DNA of 64,000 nt. Source: Proteus vulgaris. GTDB lineage: Bacteria > Pseudomonadota > Gammaproteobacteria > Enterobacterales > Enterobacteriaceae. Of this stretch, positions 8,677 to 17,827 are shown in pieces. The first letter of the stretch is position 1, and each line of letters opens with the position of its first letter. The stretch is taken from NCBI RefSeq assembly GCF_016239305.1, contig NZ_JAEHOQ010000017.1:31731-95730 (forward strand). The letters run 5' to 3'. Under the pieces are notes generated by a model, which saw only the letters and a program-made list of their open reading frames with translations, was not told where the DNA came from and did not search any database. The translations under genes were made by a program, and so were the position numbers.

Positions 8677-9896
8677 CAGTAATTCCTTTCTGCATATTCA
8701 TTAACAATAAATTGCTTATCATCACCGGTTACAATGCTTGGAACATTACGAATCCCAAAACGTTCTTTCATACCTTCCTGTATAAAATATAAAGTGGCAT
8801 TATCACCATACAAATTGCTATCTGAAAATGTTTCCCAACCATCCCCATATACGTCAGTTACAATCAATGTAGGAATTAAATTTTCATCTTTGGCATTTTG
8901 ATATTGCTGTTGTGCAAATATACGTTGCCATTCTGAAGCAGGATTGAAGAAAATTAACTTCAAGTTAAATGGGATAACGTCCATAGGGTTTACTCGCCCT
9001 TTTTTGGCAATTATGCGTCCATCTGGAGATAATATATCCTGTGGTATCACAACGCTTGGGTCTACATAGTGGGTGCTATCTTTTAGAGCTTCAGGGAATT
9101 TGTATATATCTTTATTCTTCCAGTATCGGTTATAGGCATCCTTTTTTATTTTTTCGAAATCTAGATTTTTAATACCTTCTTCAATTAAATCCAGCATATT
9201 ACGTTCAATTACCTCAACAACTGGTCCTTGCACACCCATATTCCCTGTTTTATTATCGAGATAATTAACATTGGAAATTCCATGTACCAGAGATACAAAT
9301 TCACCGTCATTTTCATGAATGATAGTCGGAATGGTTCGCACACCATATTTAATAAAAATGTTCGGATCTATTGTGAAATTCACTTCTGACTTTGTATCGC
9401 GAATTAATTTATGCCAGTGATTTATTTCATCGACCAGTGAATCTTTATTTCTAACTCCCTGAACAACTAGGATTACATCATTACGACCTGATACTGACCG
9501 CATAATATCAATTACTTCAGTATCTTTAAGGCTTGCCGAAATCAATATGTAAAATACATTACCTTTTTGCTGTTGGTTGAAACTTTCACTTTCATTCTGG
9601 CTTTTGATCATCTCCTTTAGTATCTGCCCTTCATCAGTCGTTAGCTTGTTAATAGCCTGATTTGCCATAACGTTTTTATCTGCGATAAGCTGGCGCGTTG
9701 CCTCTCTGTGAACTTCAGCTTGTGCCGCTGCCACTGCTTTTAGTTTTTCCAAATCTGCCATGTCTGCATCAGTAGATCGTTCGACAGTAGGAATGGACTC
9801 TGTATATGGAGTAACCATATTTAATTTACTATTTGCACTGGATGTAATGGATAGTGTTAATAGAGAAATCAATAATGTAACTTTCTTTTTTACCAT
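8676..9896 (-). CDS. TrbC-TraW fusion, F-type pilus assembly protein
   Basis: After a signal peptide (MVKKKVTLLISLLTLS) and a helical linker, residues near 110-210 match TrbC (VFYILISASLKD, DPNIFIKYGVRTIPTII). The C-terminal 130 residues match TraW (GRVNPMDVIPFN, FGIRNVPSIV). Both halves have thioredoxin-like folds and act in the periplasm with TraU. In F they are separate proteins; fused forms are known in SXT/IncC-like systems. I chose the ATG at 9896 because it starts the signal peptide and overlaps the end of the upstream peptidase gene. Confidence 0.85.
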   Translation of the reverse strand: MVKKKVTLLISLLTLSITSSANSKLNMVTPYTESIPTVERSTDADMADLEKLKAVAAAQAEVHREATRQLIADKNVMANQAINKLTTDEGQILKEMIKSQNESESFNQQQKGNVFYILISASLKDTEVIDIMRSVSGRNDVILVVQGVRNKDSLVDEINHWHKLIRDTKSEVNFTIDPNIFIKYGVRTIPTIIHENDGEFVSLVHGISNVNYLDNKTGNMGVQGPVVEVIERNMLDLIEEGIKNLDFEKIKKDAYNRYWKNKDIYKFPEALKDSTHYVDPSVVIPQDILSPDGRIIAKKGRVNPMDVIPFNLKLIFFNPASEWQRIFAQQQYQNAKDENLIPTLIVTDVYGDGWETFSDSNLYGDNATLYFIQEGMKERFGIRNVPSIVTGDDKQFIVNEYAERNY

Positions 9897-10405
9897 ATCG
9901 GATATGCTCTCCCGATCACATTTTCTATGGGGAGTACGCCCCAATACCGTGAATCAAAACTGACCTTAGTGCGACCCATTAGCCAGATATGACCGGCAGG
10001 AATTATCCCCTCACGTTGTAATTCCTGCTCTGTATGACCAGATTCTCTTGCTAATAGAAGTCCTTCACCCACCATCAGATCATTGACCGTGGTTTCTTCA
10101 GGATTGACCCTAACCTTGTCACCAGCTACACCGTCTATAAATTTGATCGCAATGCTACTGATGTATTCAGACCGAAAAGCAAATGTTTTCCCTTTCTGAA
10201 TATCTTTGTCCATTTTATCAATTAGATAAATTCTGTGTTCAGGGAGGCAGGGGTAGTTTTGCGGATCAATCCCAATTGAAAAGCGATTAAGTACGTAATG
10301 GCTGGCAGGTGCGACAGTGACGACAATAACCAACATATAAAGAGATTGCCGCCCCCAACCTCGTTTTTTCCTTGAAATTCTTTTATAAAAATTCTTCAGG
10401 TGCAT
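9890..10405 (-). CDS. TraF/TrhF-type S26 signal peptidase
   Basis: The protein has 171 residues with a basic N-terminus, one membrane anchor (SLYMLVIVVTVAPA) and a short S26 core. The place of the catalytic serine holds a cysteine, Cys53 in YPCLPEHRIYLID. The general-base lysine would be Lys88 in IKFIDGVAGDKV, which matches the family spacing before GxxGD. GHIWLMG and SFDSRYWG near the end are the usual closing motifs. Such peptidases mature pilin or other transfer proteins. It lies between trbI and the TrbC-TraW gene. Confidence 0.8.
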   Translation of the reverse strand: MHLKNFYKRISRKKRGWGRQSLYMLVIVVTVAPASHYVLNRFSIGIDPQNYPCLPEHRIYLIDKMDKDIQKGKTFAFRSEYISSIAIKFIDGVAGDKVRVNPEETTVNDLMVGEGLLLARESGHTEQELQREGIIPAGHIWLMGRTKVSFDSRYWGVLPIENVIGRAYPIW

Positions 10406-10406
10406 A

Positions 10407-10685
10407 TCAGTTATCTTTTAGCTTTCCACTGATGTATACGCCATCAGGAGCCGTATGAAGCGCTGATTGATTGAAAATGATGAACCCCTTATCTTTCAAA
10501 ATATCAGCTCTATGCTGTATTACAGCGCGTTCTTGGGGCGACTTGATACTCCCGTCAGGATTGCTCATATTTATCACAGCAATTTGTGCCACCAGCGGTT
10601 TTGGTGGCTTTAAGTGCGAGTAAATACCCGCACCAATAAACCCGAACAAAATCGGTAATAAAACGGTTTTAATCATCGTTTCCAT
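10407..10685 (-). CDS. trbI: TrbI-like F-type inner membrane protein
   Basis: At 92 residues this has one N-terminal membrane helix (TVLLPILFGFIGAGIYS) and a short periplasmic domain ending in FIIFNQSALHTAPDGVYIS. That end matches the ILVSPAVVQGAPDIS-type ending of F TrbI, which affects pilus length or retraction. It overlaps the end of traC by 17 bases and abuts the peptidase gene, as expected for the traC-trbI-traF order. Confidence 0.7.
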   Translation of the reverse strand: METMIKTVLLPILFGFIGAGIYSHLKPPKPLVAQIAVINMSNPDGSIKSPQERAVIQHRADILKDKGFIIFNQSALHTAPDGVYISGKLKDN

Positions 10686-13155
10686 ACCCTTGTTCTATTA
10701 AATATTGATCGATTGCATCAATGACGTCTTGTCCCTGTTTCAGACGATCCTCAATCGCCTGTACTTCAGAAGCTCTTGTTGTGTAAAGCATGTAAGAAAA
10801 CTTATCAACGAGGAACCGGCAAATTCCGCCACCCATAGCACTCATAAAGTAGACTTCAGAATAGATCCCCGTTTGGCTTTTAACTGTTTTCAAAAATTCG
10901 TAACCGGCTTCGTCGAGCGGCAAACGTTCTTCCCTTCGTGCTTTATTCACCGCAGATTCGGTTTGTCCAAGCATGGCAAGAAATGCGGAGTTATCAGTGA
11001 TAGCAAGACCGACACGGTCCTTATACATATCATTGATAGATTGGGTAATCGTAATAGCACTGCCGTAATACTTACGGAACCGGCGGTAGCCTTTCTCAAT
11101 AAATGCACCGATGTTCCCTGTCAGTAACGCCCATGCTTCATCTATGATCACAATTTTCATTTGATCACGATCACCAAGATACATATCTTGTTGAATCTGA
11201 TATATTAATTGCATCAAAATGATTTGTTTCAGGTGTTCGGATTTTTCAATACGACCCAACTCAAGTACAGTAAACGGATTATCAAAAGAGATGTTGTTTT
11301 TACCAGTAAAATATTTGCCGTATTGACCTTCTTTTGTGAAAGGATATAACTGCTCACCAATATCTTTAATGCGCTGATCAGGATCGCTTTTGCAGGAGTC
11401 TGCTACCATGTCGATAGTTGTTTCTTTACCGTGTTTCCTGACTAATTTGGCAACATGATTTTTCAAACGGGATGTTTCAAAATCCCCCAACCCGTCTTGT
11501 GGTGCAGCCATGACTGACAGCAAACCAATAACTAAATCTTCTTCACCGGTTCCTTCTTCAGCATCTTCATCCTCTCCAAAATAATCCTCAATAATTTCAA
11601 AGAAATTAAGACATGGTTTAGTCGATGGATGGAAATCTACATACGAACCATCAAACATCTGACACAATTTTTTATATGAGTCGCCAGCGTCAATTACCCA
11701 TACCTTCGCGCCTAGTGAGCGGTATGCAGAGATAATATAGTTAGTTAAGAATGATTTACCTGAGCCGGATGACGCAGCAATACAAACGTTGTAGTTTGTA
11801 TCGCTTTGGAAAAAGTCCATTGTCTGGACCTGACCATTTCGTGATGTAAGAGTTAGAACCGGATTACCAGTACCTTGCCAATCAGAGTAAAGTGGAGAAA
11901 GAACGAGAGCTTCCTCTACCGCAAGAGTTTTAGAACGACCTAAAACTTTGTCAGCATTTGCTTCAAAAAATAATGGCAGCGTTCCTAAAAATATCGGTGC
12001 AACAAAATTGACATCGGGAATCATTTTGAAAGATAGATTGTTGAGGTAACTGGTTGCCTCTTGTACTGATTGATTAAGTTGTTGCACAGAGTTGGCAAAA
12101 ATTGAAACAGTAAAAGTAGCTTTATAAATTGGCTGTCCATCATCAATTTTCTGTGCCAACACATCAAATCCCGCACTCGTAGTTTTCATTGATGGAACCC
12201 ATCTGGAAGATGGTCCATCAGCGTTGCGCGTAGCAACTGTACGTTTTGATGTAAATGTACTTTTAGCATTCTGCTGGTCCGGATAAACCAGTGTCATTGT
12301 GATAATGCAAGGGTTTTTAATACCAGTTGCACCGTTCATCAAATCGCCTAAAAAATACTGTGCAGAACCCTCTTGAAATCTACGAGGTAACTTTTTAGCT
12401 GAAATTGTTCTTGCAAAAGTAGTGTTTGTCTCTGCCTTACTACTCTCATCTTCCGGATTGCCAAAACCGACATAATTAGAGCGAACGAAAAACAAACTAT
12501 CCAGTTCTAGTAGCTGTTCCGAAACCATTTTATCTTCATCAACTTCAATCGGCATTCTATCGCGCCAAGTCGCATTACTGCCTTGATTTATCATTGAAGT
12601 GATAGCTGTAATATAAATTTCTCTTGTTAGTTGTTGAGGGGCAAAACCAGTCATTCTAAGTGTGGTTTCAAAGTTACCCTGCATCTCTCTAACAGTGTTT
12701 AATTCATTCAGAGAAGGAGAAAGATCATTTTTAATAGGCACTTTAACTGTAAAGTATAATTCACAGTTACGAGCCTTTGTATTTGTGCCGTTAAACGCTT
12801 TCGATGTGTGAGCCAACAGAAAACGTGAGCGTTTTAAGCTCGTCGTTTTCATAACCTGATTCTGACAATTCATGCGTAAGAAATCAGATCTATTTGCAAT
12901 GTGGCTGATATTTGGAGAGGCAAATAAAGATATCTGAATAACGGTACTATTTGGGAAATACCCAGATAAAAGTGTTTTTAATTGAGAGAGCTCTTTTCCG
13001 GTTGTACCGGACAAGGGAATACATTTAAATCCAAAACCAATATAGTTATTTTCACAAATAAAAATGTTTTCATCGTCATGAATAGCTAAAACTGGACATA
13101 AAGATGAAAAACGCTTAAAGGTTTGCATTTTTTTTAAGATAGTAGCTGTTGCCAT
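10669..13155 (-). CDS. traC: TraC, VirB4-family secretion ATPase
   Basis: The 828-residue product is the usual size for F-type TraC. It carries Walker A (AASSGSGKSFL, near residue 460) and Walker B (IVIIDEAWALL, near 670), with the N-terminal VirB4 domain before them. It energises pilus assembly at the inner membrane. The acidic insert EDYFGEDEDAEEGTGEED lies just after the Walker A region. It is flanked by dsbC upstream and trbI downstream, as in SXT/IncC-like transfer operons. Confidence 0.95.
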   Translation of the reverse strand: MATATILKKMQTFKRFSSLCPVLAIHDDENIFICENNYIGFGFKCIPLSGTTGKELSQLKTLLSGYFPNSTVIQISLFASPNISHIANRSDFLRMNCQNQVMKTTSLKRSRFLLAHTSKAFNGTNTKARNCELYFTVKVPIKNDLSPSLNELNTVREMQGNFETTLRMTGFAPQQLTREIYITAITSMINQGSNATWRDRMPIEVDEDKMVSEQLLELDSLFFVRSNYVGFGNPEDESSKAETNTTFARTISAKKLPRRFQEGSAQYFLGDLMNGATGIKNPCIITMTLVYPDQQNAKSTFTSKRTVATRNADGPSSRWVPSMKTTSAGFDVLAQKIDDGQPIYKATFTVSIFANSVQQLNQSVQEATSYLNNLSFKMIPDVNFVAPIFLGTLPLFFEANADKVLGRSKTLAVEEALVLSPLYSDWQGTGNPVLTLTSRNGQVQTMDFFQSDTNYNVCIAASSGSGKSFLTNYIISAYRSLGAKVWVIDAGDSYKKLCQMFDGSYVDFHPSTKPCLNFFEIIEDYFGEDEDAEEGTGEEDLVIGLLSVMAAPQDGLGDFETSRLKNHVAKLVRKHGKETTIDMVADSCKSDPDQRIKDIGEQLYPFTKEGQYGKYFTGKNNISFDNPFTVLELGRIEKSEHLKQIILMQLIYQIQQDMYLGDRDQMKIVIIDEAWALLTGNIGAFIEKGYRRFRKYYGSAITITQSINDMYKDRVGLAITDNSAFLAMLGQTESAVNKARREERLPLDEAGYEFLKTVKSQTGIYSEVYFMSAMGGGICRFLVDKFSYMLYTTRASEVQAIEDRLKQGQDVIDAIDQYLIEQGYGNDD

Positions 13156-13919
13156 TATTTACCACTCTCCAAAAATGACTTTAACCCTTCAACTGGTTTA
13201 CCAACGTTGTAAGTTCCATCGTCACGAATAATGAATGGAATCATGCTCACACCAAAAACTTGTGCGGTAATTTCCCTTTTCATCAAAGCCTCACGGTCAC
13301 AGTTTTCAATTTGCTCGAAACGAACACTGTTATTCCCAGTAATGATTGCCCTGTCAGCTCTGTATCTGTCTTTTGCACAATACAATTCAAAATTGCGTTG
13401 CTGGCTATTACTGTTTAAAACGCCTACGGAAAGTACATGAACAGTGTATTTCTCAGGGTCAAGATCATTTAGTTGTTGTAAAGTTTCATGGCACTGAACG
13501 CAGAACGGGTCAGTGAAAATAATGGTCTGCTTTGGTCCTTTTCCCCACGTTGCAGACTGCAAATCATTCATTTTAATATTGAGATTTTTTACTGGAATAA
13601 TTGAGCCGAAATTTTGAATTTCTTCAAATGAGGTTAAGTCTTTTTTCGCCCATGTATCATATAAAGTTCCCTTTATAACAAAGCGCCCATTCGAGGTAAG
13701 AAGCTGTAAATTACCGTTGTTATTAAGAGCAATTATTCCGTTGCTAGGTAATAGAAATTTGGGAATATCAGGCGTTTTTGTGGGATGTGCTTTTAATGCT
13801 TCTTGATTGAAAACAGTCTGAATATTTGATTTTTCGATATCAGCATAGTTTGCATGAGCGTGTACGGCTGTGAAAGATAAAGCTAATGATATTAAACTAA
13901 GGTGTATCTTATTTTTCAT
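13155..13919 (-). CDS. dsbC: DsbC-like thiol-disulfide isomerase
   Basis: From the ATG at 13919 the product has 254 residues with a clear signal peptide (MKNKIHLSLISLALSF). The C-terminal thioredoxin domain contains an active site CVQC (FTDPFCVQCHETL) and a cis-Pro loop near VSMIPFII. An upstream in-frame start at 14000 would add a polar stretch before the signal peptide, so I rejected it. DsbC proteins fix disulfides of periplasmic transfer proteins such as TraU. It lies directly upstream of traC. Confidence 0.88.
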   Translation of the reverse strand: MKNKIHLSLISLALSFTAVHAHANYADIEKSNIQTVFNQEALKAHPTKTPDIPKFLLPSNGIIALNNNGNLQLLTSNGRFVIKGTLYDTWAKKDLTSFEEIQNFGSIIPVKNLNIKMNDLQSATWGKGPKQTIIFTDPFCVQCHETLQQLNDLDPEKYTVHVLSVGVLNSNSQQRNFELYCAKDRYRADRAIITGNNSVRFEQIENCDREALMKREITAQVFGVSMIPFIIRDDGTYNVGKPVEGLKSFLESGK

Positions 13920-14002
13920 TTTTAATCCTGCACCATCTGAGTATTGATCTGTTGATTGTGATTCTTTCACATCTGAAAAATTTCTTTTCTTGTCTGGCAA
14001 TA

Positions 14003-14030
14003 AAAAAAGGACTTAAAAAGTCCTTTTTAA
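14003..14030. terminator. terminator-like hairpin inside the tra operon
   Basis: AAAAAGGACTT and AAGTCCTTTTT pair with A- and T-tracts on both sides. It lies between traV and dsbC and could give partial termination, lowering dsbC-traC expression relative to traL-traV. Confidence 0.6.
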
Positions 14031-14049
14031 AATTGTTGCTGACCACTAG

Positions 14050-14562
14050 CTATTTTCGGTTATCTGGTGTTTGTAGTGGTTTGAGAACCGCATTGTGCTT
14101 GCGATCTGGACGAGAAACACCGACTTCCCATTTACGAGGCGATATCTCAGTGTAGACATACCCTGTGATGATAAGATCTCCATCTGTGTTTTCGTATGGG
14201 TCGATTAAAACACGCATTACCATCGACTCGCTTCTAATGGGTTGTGGGTTTGCCGCAGGTTTTGGCACAGGTACATATTGTCCAGACTCCGTACCAACCC
14301 ATTTACTATTTTCTGATTTGAGTATGTTATCCATATCGCTTTTGCTAACTACTTCTCCGTTGAGCTGCATTTGAGAAACAGTATCAATTTTTTCTTGATA
14401 GTTTTCACCATCAGTCAATTTGTGTACGTCACGAACACTCATACACGTTACTGAATTAGGCATACCTTTACAGCCGAACTCTGTTTCACCGACCAGAAGA
14501 GATGAACAGGCGGTTAATGAAAGGGTAGTTAAAACCATCAGTGGCAATAGTAAAAATTTCAT
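14050..14562 (-). CDS. traV: TraV, outer-membrane core lipoprotein
   Basis: From the ATG at 14562 the protein has 170 residues, a lipoprotein signal (MKFLLLPLMVLTTLSLTAC) and a CKGMPNSVTC motif typical of TraV. TraV anchors the TraB/TraK outer-membrane pore of the F-type channel. The earlier in-frame start at 14625 overlaps traB and adds a non-signal sequence, so it is unlikely. It sits 16 bases after traB. Confidence 0.88.
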   Translation of the reverse strand: MKFLLLPLMVLTTLSLTACSSLLVGETEFGCKGMPNSVTCMSVRDVHKLTDGENYQEKIDTVSQMQLNGEVVSKSDMDNILKSENSKWVGTESGQYVPVPKPAANPQPIRSESMVMRVLIDPYENTDGDLIITGYVYTEISPRKWEVGVSRPDRKHNAVLKPLQTPDNRK

Positions 14563-14578
14563 AGAGTAAGTCCGTATT

Positions 14579-15871
14579 TTAATTAGTTTGTCTGAATTGA
14601 AGTTGAACGCCTTTTGTGACAACAAAATCTATTGATCTGGCAGGGTCAATTTCAATTACAGGGAACAGGTCTTGTGCCATATCCATGTAAAAGTCAGCTA
14701 ACCGATTGAGTGCGCTGCCTACGCCTTTCATTGCTGCACCTTGTACCTTATTGCTGTTAATTTGTTGATAAGGTGACTGTGTTGGTCCTATTCCGTCCTG
14801 TGTTAATGTGATAGATGGAATTTGCTGAACACTGAACATTTCCGAGCCAGCTTGAAGAAATCCTGCAATAAGCGCTTTCGCAAGATATTGCCCCTGTTTT
14901 GTTACTAAGCGCCCACGAATACCGATTTTCCCATCCTCTCCGACGGCATACGAATCAAAGGTTGCTTCAATAACTGCCCCATCTTCTCTGATGCAGGAGA
15001 TCGTGTTACTGCGTAAGTAGGCACGTTCTGATGATAGCTCGCCATAACCACTGCTAATAATTGCACAATCACGAATATCCGCAGTGTAGTTATTAGGTAA
15101 AATGGCTTCTCTTTTCACTCGCACTAACATTGGATAAGGGTGTTCTCTTGCCGCTTTCGCTGTGGGTGCATCCATCCCTGACAAAGCAACTGTGGAAATA
15201 ATAGAGCCAGCCGGTAAGTACGTTCCTTCCAGCTCAGGGCTCACATTTTCATCCGTTTCGGATTTTGATAATGTATTATTCGCTTTGGATTCTGAGTCGT
15301 GATTATTTGTACCATCATAGGTCGTCAGCTCAGGGTATTCTTCATCTGATCCGGACGTATTTGCTTCCTGTGTTGTGTTCGGACTGTACGGTATATCATT
15401 TTCATAAACATCATTCAGATTACGACCACCTCCCACCTGATTTGATGATCTGCCGGTATTGGAGAAACTATTCGTATAATCCGGTGTGTTCATCTTCTCT
15501 TTTACTTGCTTATCAAGCTGTTGTTTTAGCTCAGTAGCAAGATCATTTTTTTGATTCTCTAATATTTTTTGTTGAGCATACAGTTGTGTAACTTCCTTTT
15601 TATACGATTCTTGTACTGATAACAGGCTATCAATTCTGTCATCAATTCGTCGCAAATCAGCGGCGATTGATTCTTGGCTAACGCCCTGCGTGTCAGCATT
15701 AGTTAGTAAATTTGTCACCGGTTTGTTGTTCACTGCTGATGCAGCAGTCGGATATTCGGGTTCACTGGTTAAAAAATACAAAGCTGTTACCAGTAAAATT
15801 CCACCACCACCCCATAAGACAAGTTTTTTCTGTTTTGGACTCAGGTTTTCGTATTGGTCTTTGATAGACAT
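14579..15871 (-). CDS. traB: TraB, VirB10-like channel scaffold
   Basis: The 430-residue protein has an N-terminal membrane anchor (LVLWGGGGILLVTALYFL), a coiled-coil stretch (SVQESYKKEVTQLYAQQKIL), a flexible Ser/Asn-rich linker and a C-terminal VirB10-type beta domain (LPAGSIISTVALSGMDAP). It spans both membranes and links the inner complex to the outer pore. Order between traK and traV is standard. Confidence 0.93.
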   Translation of the reverse strand: MSIKDQYENLSPKQKKLVLWGGGGILLVTALYFLTSEPEYPTAASAVNNKPVTNLLTNADTQGVSQESIAADLRRIDDRIDSLLSVQESYKKEVTQLYAQQKILENQKNDLATELKQQLDKQVKEKMNTPDYTNSFSNTGRSSNQVGGGRNLNDVYENDIPYSPNTTQEANTSGSDEEYPELTTYDGTNNHDSESKANNTLSKSETDENVSPELEGTYLPAGSIISTVALSGMDAPTAKAAREHPYPMLVRVKREAILPNNYTADIRDCAIISSGYGELSSERAYLRSNTISCIREDGAVIEATFDSYAVGEDGKIGIRGRLVTKQGQYLAKALIAGFLQAGSEMFSVQQIPSITLTQDGIGPTQSPYQQINSNKVQGAAMKGVGSALNRLADFYMDMAQDLFPVIEIDPARSIDFVVTKGVQLQFRQTN

Positions 15872-15874
15872 GCA

Positions 15875-16876
15875 TTACTCCGCTAGACGTGGGCGAGAAT
15901 TTTCAGAACTAGTTTCCTCTGATGTATTAGATTTACGAATCACAAAGTAAGCCTCAGTCGATTGCTGCGGTTCTAACGTGTTATTGCTCCACAGAGCTCT
16001 TGCAGCTAATCTTGGATGTGTACACAGTGACTCATCAACAGTGACTGTTGTGTTACCAATGTTTTTAGCAACCCCAATTATTACGCCGAAATTACTGCCT
16101 GACAGATACTGTCCTTCGCTAAATGTGTATTTGATATTATCTTGTGGGCTATTTGTTCTGAACGCACAATTGGGTACAGAAATCCCTGCATTGTTGATCC
16201 CCATAATTTCATAGCCAGCAGGTACATCACCCAATGCGACATTTCTTAGTAATTTAGTGATTGCGCGAGTGTATGAATCACTTTTTTCCCATTTATCAGC
16301 GACTTCCTTATTACCCGAGGCGGTAGGGGTGTAATATTTTCCACTGTTATATACAGCCATGTTTTCATCGTCTTTTTCTAAAAGTAGAGTTGCTTCAACC
16401 GGCGGTCTTTTTTGTGGGTGAAGGGATAGTGAAATTGCTTTACTTTCATCACCTTTATTCGTGATGTACATAGCAACAGGGTTATCTTTGAATGCAGTAA
16501 AGTAAATTACATTACCCTCCTGTCTTATTTTTATTTCATTCTTTTTTATGGTTTGAACAACCGGTTCTGAAAACGGTGTAACAATTCTGTTAGGTTGTCC
16601 TAATGAGACTGGAATTAACGTGTTTTCACCTGAACGAATTGTGTATGTCATACGGGAATTAGTTTTAGCTTTTGATGAAATGACAGACGATGGCACCGGT
16701 TGAATATTTAGGTCATCTGAAGCAATTTCTTTAATCAAGCTGGATTGATTCTCAGCACCGCCTGAAGGTTGTTGATCCTGACCATAGACAGAAATGGTTT
16801 TCGCTGAAGCGAATGAGCTCAAAGCTAGTGAAAGAAGCAGAACCTTACAATTGAACTTCGCCTGATAATTAATCAT
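15875..16876 (-). CDS. traK: TraK, VirB9-like outer-membrane channel protein
   Basis: The 333-residue product begins with a signal peptide (CKVLLLSLALSSFASA). Its middle holds the secretin-like N-domain pattern of TraK (NRIVTPFSEPVV, VIYFTAFKDNPVAMYIT). With TraB and TraV it makes the outer-membrane core. It overlaps traE by eight bases and ends three bases before traB, so the genes are translationally coupled. Confidence 0.9.
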   Translation of the reverse strand: MINYQAKFNCKVLLLSLALSSFASAKTISVYGQDQQPSGGAENQSSLIKEIASDDLNIQPVPSSVISSKAKTNSRMTYTIRSGENTLIPVSLGQPNRIVTPFSEPVVQTIKKNEIKIRQEGNVIYFTAFKDNPVAMYITNKGDESKAISLSLHPQKRPPVEATLLLEKDDENMAVYNSGKYYTPTASGNKEVADKWEKSDSYTRAITKLLRNVALGDVPAGYEIMGINNAGISVPNCAFRTNSPQDNIKYTFSEGQYLSGSNFGVIIGVAKNIGNTTVTVDESLCTHPRLAARALWSNNTLEPQQSTEAYFVIRKSNTSEETSSENSRPRLAE

Positions 16877-17522
16877 TTACTCTACTTCCTTCGATAATTT
16901 CTTTAGACTGTGAATCATCTGGTAACACACCGCCGTTTGCTTCCTGCTCATAAGTCGGCAAATATGCATCCCCATTCTTTAATTGAATATCTTCGATAAC
17001 GGGCTTATAGCCACGAATATAAACTGTGACAATGTAATGAACTGTCTTAATCGTAGTTCTCCCTGTCACACTTTTAACTTCTTGTGAACCCTCGACAAAG
17101 TAGACGCCCTTCGCTTTCGGGTCTGTTGAAATACGAGTTGGTGTAAATGACAGTGATACACGGTCACGATTTATCTGACTGATTGCATCATCAATACTTA
17201 GCATGATCCGTTGGTAGCTATTGGGAGAAAGAAACGGCGCTAATGAGGATTTAACGAAATTTACTGATGAGGGATTAGTGTTGCCAAGTAACGTTGCGAT
17301 ATAACTCGCCCACGATTGCATATATGCCGTAGAACCTTCATTTTCATCAATCCAGCCAGTTGTTTGTAAGTTAGGCGGCACAATAATGATCTTTTCATTC
17401 TTTCCGTACAGAAGGAACAGTAACCCAATCGCAATGAAGCCAGTGCATAAATTAGATAGTGATAGGACTTTTGATGTTTCCTGTAATCTGGAAACTGTTT
17501 TTGTCATTTTGAAAAATTTCAT
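16869..17522 (-). CDS. traE: TraE, VirB8-like channel protein
   Basis: The 217-residue protein has one N-terminal membrane helix (SNLCTGFIAIGLLFLLYG) and a periplasmic domain with the TraE pattern (IIIVPPNLQ, YMQSWASYIATLLGN, VHYIVTVYIRGYKP). It is a VirB8-like component of the inner-membrane complex. It is coupled to traL upstream and traK downstream by short overlaps. Confidence 0.92.
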   Translation of the reverse strand: MKFFKMTKTVSRLQETSKVLSLSNLCTGFIAIGLLFLLYGKNEKIIIVPPNLQTTGWIDENEGSTAYMQSWASYIATLLGNTNPSSVNFVKSSLAPFLSPNSYQRIMLSIDDAISQINRDRVSLSFTPTRISTDPKAKGVYFVEGSQEVKSVTGRTTIKTVHYIVTVYIRGYKPVIEDIQLKNGDAYLPTYEQEANGGVLPDDSQSKEIIEGSRVND

Positions 17523-17806
17523 CAGTAGAATTCTCTGTCAAATGAATCGGGAATAAATGTAATTTTGTTGTCACCGATGCCAAATCGCCAGTAGACCAAA
17601 TGGGCTAAATATTTATCAGATGCTTTATCAAGAAAACGTCCATATATCTTGCTAAGAACAACGCCAACCGCGATCATGGTTAATAATTTTCCAGTAAAAA
17701 CTCCAATACCGATCATGACCATGAATGGAAATAGCTCGTCAACGGTCCAGAAAAATAGCTTAGGTGGATCATCAACACTGTGAGATATATTTACTACCTT
17801 ACTCAT
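17522..17806 (-). CDS. traL: TraL, small F-type membrane protein
   Basis: This has 94 residues with two membrane segments (ELFPFMVMIGIGVFTGKLL, TMIAVGVVLSKIYGRF) and a family-typical end (LVYWRFGI). TraL is a VirB3-like pilus assembly protein. I chose the ATG at 17806, preceded by AAGGTATTTAAA, over an in-frame TTG at 17827. Its last base is shared with the traE start. Confidence 0.9.
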   Translation of the reverse strand: MSKVVNISHSVDDPPKLFFWTVDELFPFMVMIGIGVFTGKLLTMIAVGVVLSKIYGRFLDKASDKYLAHLVYWRFGIGDNKITFIPDSFDREFY

Positions 17807-17827
17807 TTTAAATACCTTATATATCAA

